Positions 18,739 through 21,330 of a stretch of 21,330 nucleotides of DNA are shown in pieces. This DNA is from a virus: positions 1 through 21,330 of IMG/VR virus record IMGVR_UViG_3300033149_006626, one strand, 5' to 3'. Made by a program: the position numbers and the translations under genes. The stretch's first letter is position 1. Each line of letters opens with the position of its first letter. The notes under the pieces were generated by a model. It worked only from the letters and a program-made list of their open reading frames with translations. It was not told the origin of the DNA and made no database searches.

Positions 18739-21330
18739 ATGAAATTCGTCTCTGAATCAAAACTGCTTGAGGCAAAGGATCCCGAAGGCAAGGACTGGAA
18801 GGTTGTCGTCATTGAACCTGGAGTTGGAAAAAACAACAGACACTATCCCCCCGCGGTCCTCAAGAAAGCAACACCTCTGTATGAAAACATTCCGGTATAT
18901 CTCTTCGAACTCGGAGACAAAGCAGATCATCTACCTGATTCCCTCGCTTCTCAAAAACCACGACTCATCAAACATCTCGTTGGATGGCTCAAGCACCCAA
19001 AATTCTCCAAATTCACCGCAGATGGCCAAACTAAAGAAGGGATCACCGCTCACTTTCACATCGACGACGGAGCAAAATGGCTCCGCTCCAAACTTCTGGA
19101 TGCCTGGAAAAACGGCGTCCGACTTTTTGGTTTTTCCCACGATGCTGAAGGCAAAGTCACCAAAGACGCTTCTGGAATTGAAGACGTCGATCAGATCACA
19201 AGCGTCTCTTCCGTCGAACTCGTTACGTACCCAGCACAGGGAGGGCAATTCCTACGACTATTAGCATCAAATGGAGGTGCAACCATGAAAATACCCATTG
19301 GAGCAATGCTTTTGGGACTACTCGCCTCAATGGACACAGATCTCGTAGAAGGAATCGATCAGGACAACATAACCGAGGACCAGTTCCTTGAAATGGTAGA
19401 AGCTGCCTCTGAAAAAGAGGACTTCTACAAAGAAGCCGAGAAACTGGAAGCCAAAGGACCCTTTATGCAAGGAATCCTCGAACGCCTTCTCAACCTTCTG
19501 CGAGGGGACAAAAAAGATAAGGCCATCGAGCTTATCAATGCTCTTCGAGGTAAACTCAAAAAATACGGATATCCCGAGGTAGCTGGATACTACGGATATC
19601 CCACTCCGACGAAAGCCTCGGACGAACCCACCCTGGAGGATCTTTTCCCCGAAGGCGTTGAGGAACCATCTTACACTGCTTGTATGAAAGAGCAGATTCC
19701 AAAGCTCGGATTCAAAAAGGCCGCTGCTTTCTGCAAACTTCAGGCCAAGAAAAAGGAATCTAACCCCACAGCAGATCAAGACGTCAAGTCTACCAAAGAA
19801 GCACTTGAAAGAATAAAGAAGGTCGAGCAAAACTTCAAGAAAGCCGAATGCACCGCGACTCTCACTGAAAGCCTCGCAAAGTCAGATCTGCCTCAGCCCG
19901 TTAAGGACAAGATCAGAGCTCAGTTTTCCAATCGCATCTTCCAAAAGAAAGAACTCGAAGACGCTCTCAAAGCCGAGCGAGACACGCTAGCCAAACTGTC
20001 CGAATCCGGAAACTTAAAAGGTCTAGGGCAGTCAAAAGCAGAGGTAACTTTAGCGGAGGCTGATAAGCATCAAATTGCCATGGATCTCCTGCTTGGGAAT
20101 GAAATCAAGGATCCTAAGGGCGTCACGGCTTTCCGAGGATTGAGGGAAGCCTATAGAGCCTACAACCCCCAAGATCCCGACATCACCTTCCAACCAACCA
20201 AACGAGTCCATATGACCGAGGCTCTCGCTTCCACCGACTTCGCCTATGCACTCGGTGTTTCGATTACCAGGAAACTCGTCAAGCTCTACAAGGAGCTCGA
20301 ACTCCCCTGGAAGGAATTTGTCAATATCGTCCCCCTCGCCAATTTCAAACAGCAGGAAAGAATTAGATGGGGGGGACTTGGAGAACTTCCAACCGTATCC
20401 GAGAACGCAGACTACACAGACATAGCATTCCCCACCGACGAGGAAGCCACCTATTCGCCTCTCAAAAAGGGAGGTCTCTTTGCTATCACCAGGGAAACCA
20501 TCAAAAACGACGATCTCAATCTTCTTCGTCAAATTCCACGGAGGTTAGCTCGAGCAGCAGCCCGAACCCTCTCCAAATTCGTCTGGTCCTTCCTCATCGA
20601 CAATGGCGCCATCTACGATGGAGCGAACCTCTTCACCGCAGCACGAGGCAACCTCGGTTCCGCAGCTCTTGACTTTGATTCAGTTGCAGCGGCCATCACG
20701 GCCATGAAAAGCATGACAGAGCGCGGCAATAAGGTTGACAGCGGCACGGCAACAGCTAGCGGCGACAACACCCTGTCCGATTCTTCCCAAACCTGGACAA
20801 CCGATCAGTACAACGATTATTACGTCCGAATCGTTTATGGAACCGGAGTTGGCCAAATTCGAAAGATCTCGGCCACCGCAGAAACCCAGCTTACCGTTTC
20901 AGAAAACTGGACCACCAATCCCGATACCACCTCAAAATACGAGATCACCCAGTACATAGACGAAAAAGTAGGGATCAAACCCGCCTACCTCTCCGTTCCT
21001 ACTGAACTCGAGTCAACAGCAAGAATCATTCTCAACTCCGAGCGAAGGCCTGGAACCGTGGACAACGACATCAACGTCCTCAAAGACATCGTCAAGTTGA
21101 TGGTTCCACCCCAGCTCACGGATACCGACGACTGGTACCTTATAGCGGATAAAACCTGGATTGACTTGCTCGAGATAGGCTTCATCGATGGGAAGGAGGA
21201 TCCCACCATCCTCGTCCAAGACGCACCAGGAGTTGGAGCGGTTTTCACGAATGACAGAATCACCTACAAGGTTCGCCATGAATATGGCGGGGCTGTAATC
21301 GACTATCGAGGATTCTACAAAGCGGTAGTC
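18739..21330 (+). CDS. Fused prohead protease, scaffold and major capsid protein (3' end beyond window)
   Basis: The frame is open for 864 codons to the window edge; the last residues (VIDYRGFYKAVV) suggest the end is near. Residues 1-178 resemble Mu gpI/XkdF-type prohead proteases, with H64 and the segments LFGFSHDAEG (129-138) and SVSSVELVTYPAQGG (155-169), which probably hold the active site. Residues 183-440 are charged helix and coiled coil, a scaffold. From about 450 it resembles the Mu gpT-like HK97-fold capsid family: FVNIVPLANFKQQERIRWG, GGLFAITRETIKND and a late GFIDGKEDPTILVQD. Residues about 668-736 are a beta-rich insertion. The start has only AAAGGAA very close to ATG 18739. Capsid assembly followed by self-cleavage is the expected role. 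Confidence 0.88.
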   Translation, partial: MKFVSESKLLEAKDPEGKDWKVVVIEPGVGKNNRHYPPAVLKKATPLYENIPVYLFELGDKADHLPDSLASQKPRLIKHLVGWLKHPKFSKFTADGQTKEGITAHFHIDDGAKWLRSKLLDAWKNGVRLFGFSHDAEGKVTKDASGIEDVDQITSVSSVELVTYPAQGGQFLRLLASNGGATMKIPIGAMLLGLLASMDTDLVEGIDQDNITEDQFLEMVEAASEKEDFYKEAEKLEAKGPFMQGILERLLNLLRGDKKDKAIELINALRGKLKKYGYPEVAGYYGYPTPTKASDEPTLEDLFPEGVEEPSYTACMKEQIPKLGFKKAAAFCKLQAKKKESNPTADQDVKSTKEALERIKKVEQNFKKAECTATLTESLAKSDLPQPVKDKIRAQFSNRIFQKKELEDALKAERDTLAKLSESGNLKGLGQSKAEVTLAEADKHQIAMDLLLGNEIKDPKGVTAFRGLREAYRAYNPQDPDITFQPTKRVHMTEALASTDFAYALGVSITRKLVKLYKELELPWKEFVNIVPLANFKQQERIRWGGLGELPTVSENADYTDIAFPTDEEATYSPLKKGGLFAITRETIKNDDLNLLRQIPRRLARAAARTLSKFVWSFLIDNGAIYDGANLFTAARGNLGSAALDFDSVAAAITAMKSMTERGNKVDSGTATASGDNTLSDSSQTWTTDQYNDYYVRIVYGTGVGQIRKISATAETQLTVSENWTTNPDTTSKYEITQYIDEKVGIKPAYLSVPTELESTARIILNSERRPGTVDNDINVLKDIVKLMVPPQLTDTDDWYLIADKTWIDLLEIGFIDGKEDPTILVQDAPGVGAVFTNDRITYKVRHEYGGAVIDYRGFYKAVV
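19273..19287 (+). promoter_or_regulatory. Internal ribosome binding site and in-frame start for scaffold-capsid
   Basis: GGAGG (19273-19277) lies 7 nt before an in-frame ATG (19285) at residue 183, exactly at the protease-scaffold boundary. It is far better than the site at 18739. Initiation here would give a scaffold-capsid product without protease, in the manner of lambda C/Nu3 nested genes. Confidence 0.65.

Noticed and set aside
15082-20377. G-run frameshift sites (8-9 G near 15082, 17885 and 20370)
   Set aside because: Each run encodes WWGG or RWGG in a long intact frame with domains continuing on both sides, so no shift is needed.

Overview
The window is one contiguous piece of a tailed double-stranded DNA phage or prophage genome, with every credible gene on the + strand. 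Terminase large subunit, portal and a fused protease/scaffold/major capsid gene follow one another, and a lambda O/P-style replication pair lies upstream. Two near-consensus sigma-70 promoters, AGGAGG-type ribosome binding sites and frequent TTG starts point to a bacterial host. I cannot name the host. The coding strand is richer in C than in G.

Layout. (1) 1-6121: an early operon of about 18 small, tightly packed or overlapping genes: coiled-coil proteins, a candidate ssDNA-binding protein, a P-loop protein, zinc-ribbon proteins and a RusA-like resolvase. It is interrupted at 2104-2333 by a tRNA-like RNA plus a hairpin element. (2) 6125-8256: a second hairpin element with the same basal stem, a DUF6166-type gene, a small hydrophobic protein, an O-like initiator that carries four 18-bp iterons inside its coding sequence, and a DnaC/IstB-type helicase loader. 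(3) 8257-11132: about 2.9 kb with no credible gene, filled with long perfect stems, intrinsic terminators, recurrent hairpin-loop motifs, direct repeats and G-poor C-rich linkers. (4) 11133-21330: the late region. A strong promoter with an overlapping inverted repeat drives terminase (with an N-terminal HTH), portal and a 1358-residue multidomain nucleic-acid enzyme (zinc ribbon, nucleotidyltransferase-like, ATP-dependent ligase and 3'-phosphoesterase-like parts). A second, near-identical promoter then makes a compact RNA of about 185 nt that ends in a strong terminator 20 bp before the capsid gene. The capsid gene encodes protease, scaffold and HK97-fold capsid in one frame, with a well-placed internal start between protease and scaffold.

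How it fits together. The early genes probably prepare and process DNA. The O/P pair starts replication at the iterons. The non-coding block separates early from late transcription. The late promoter turns on packaging and head genes. The most unusual content is RNA: the promoter-driven RNA before the capsid gene, the tRNA-like molecule, the two matched hairpin elements and the 2.9-kb structured block. The large ligase-type protein placed between portal and capsid is the most unusual protein. All functional calls rest on reading motifs by eye; no database search or folding program was run.
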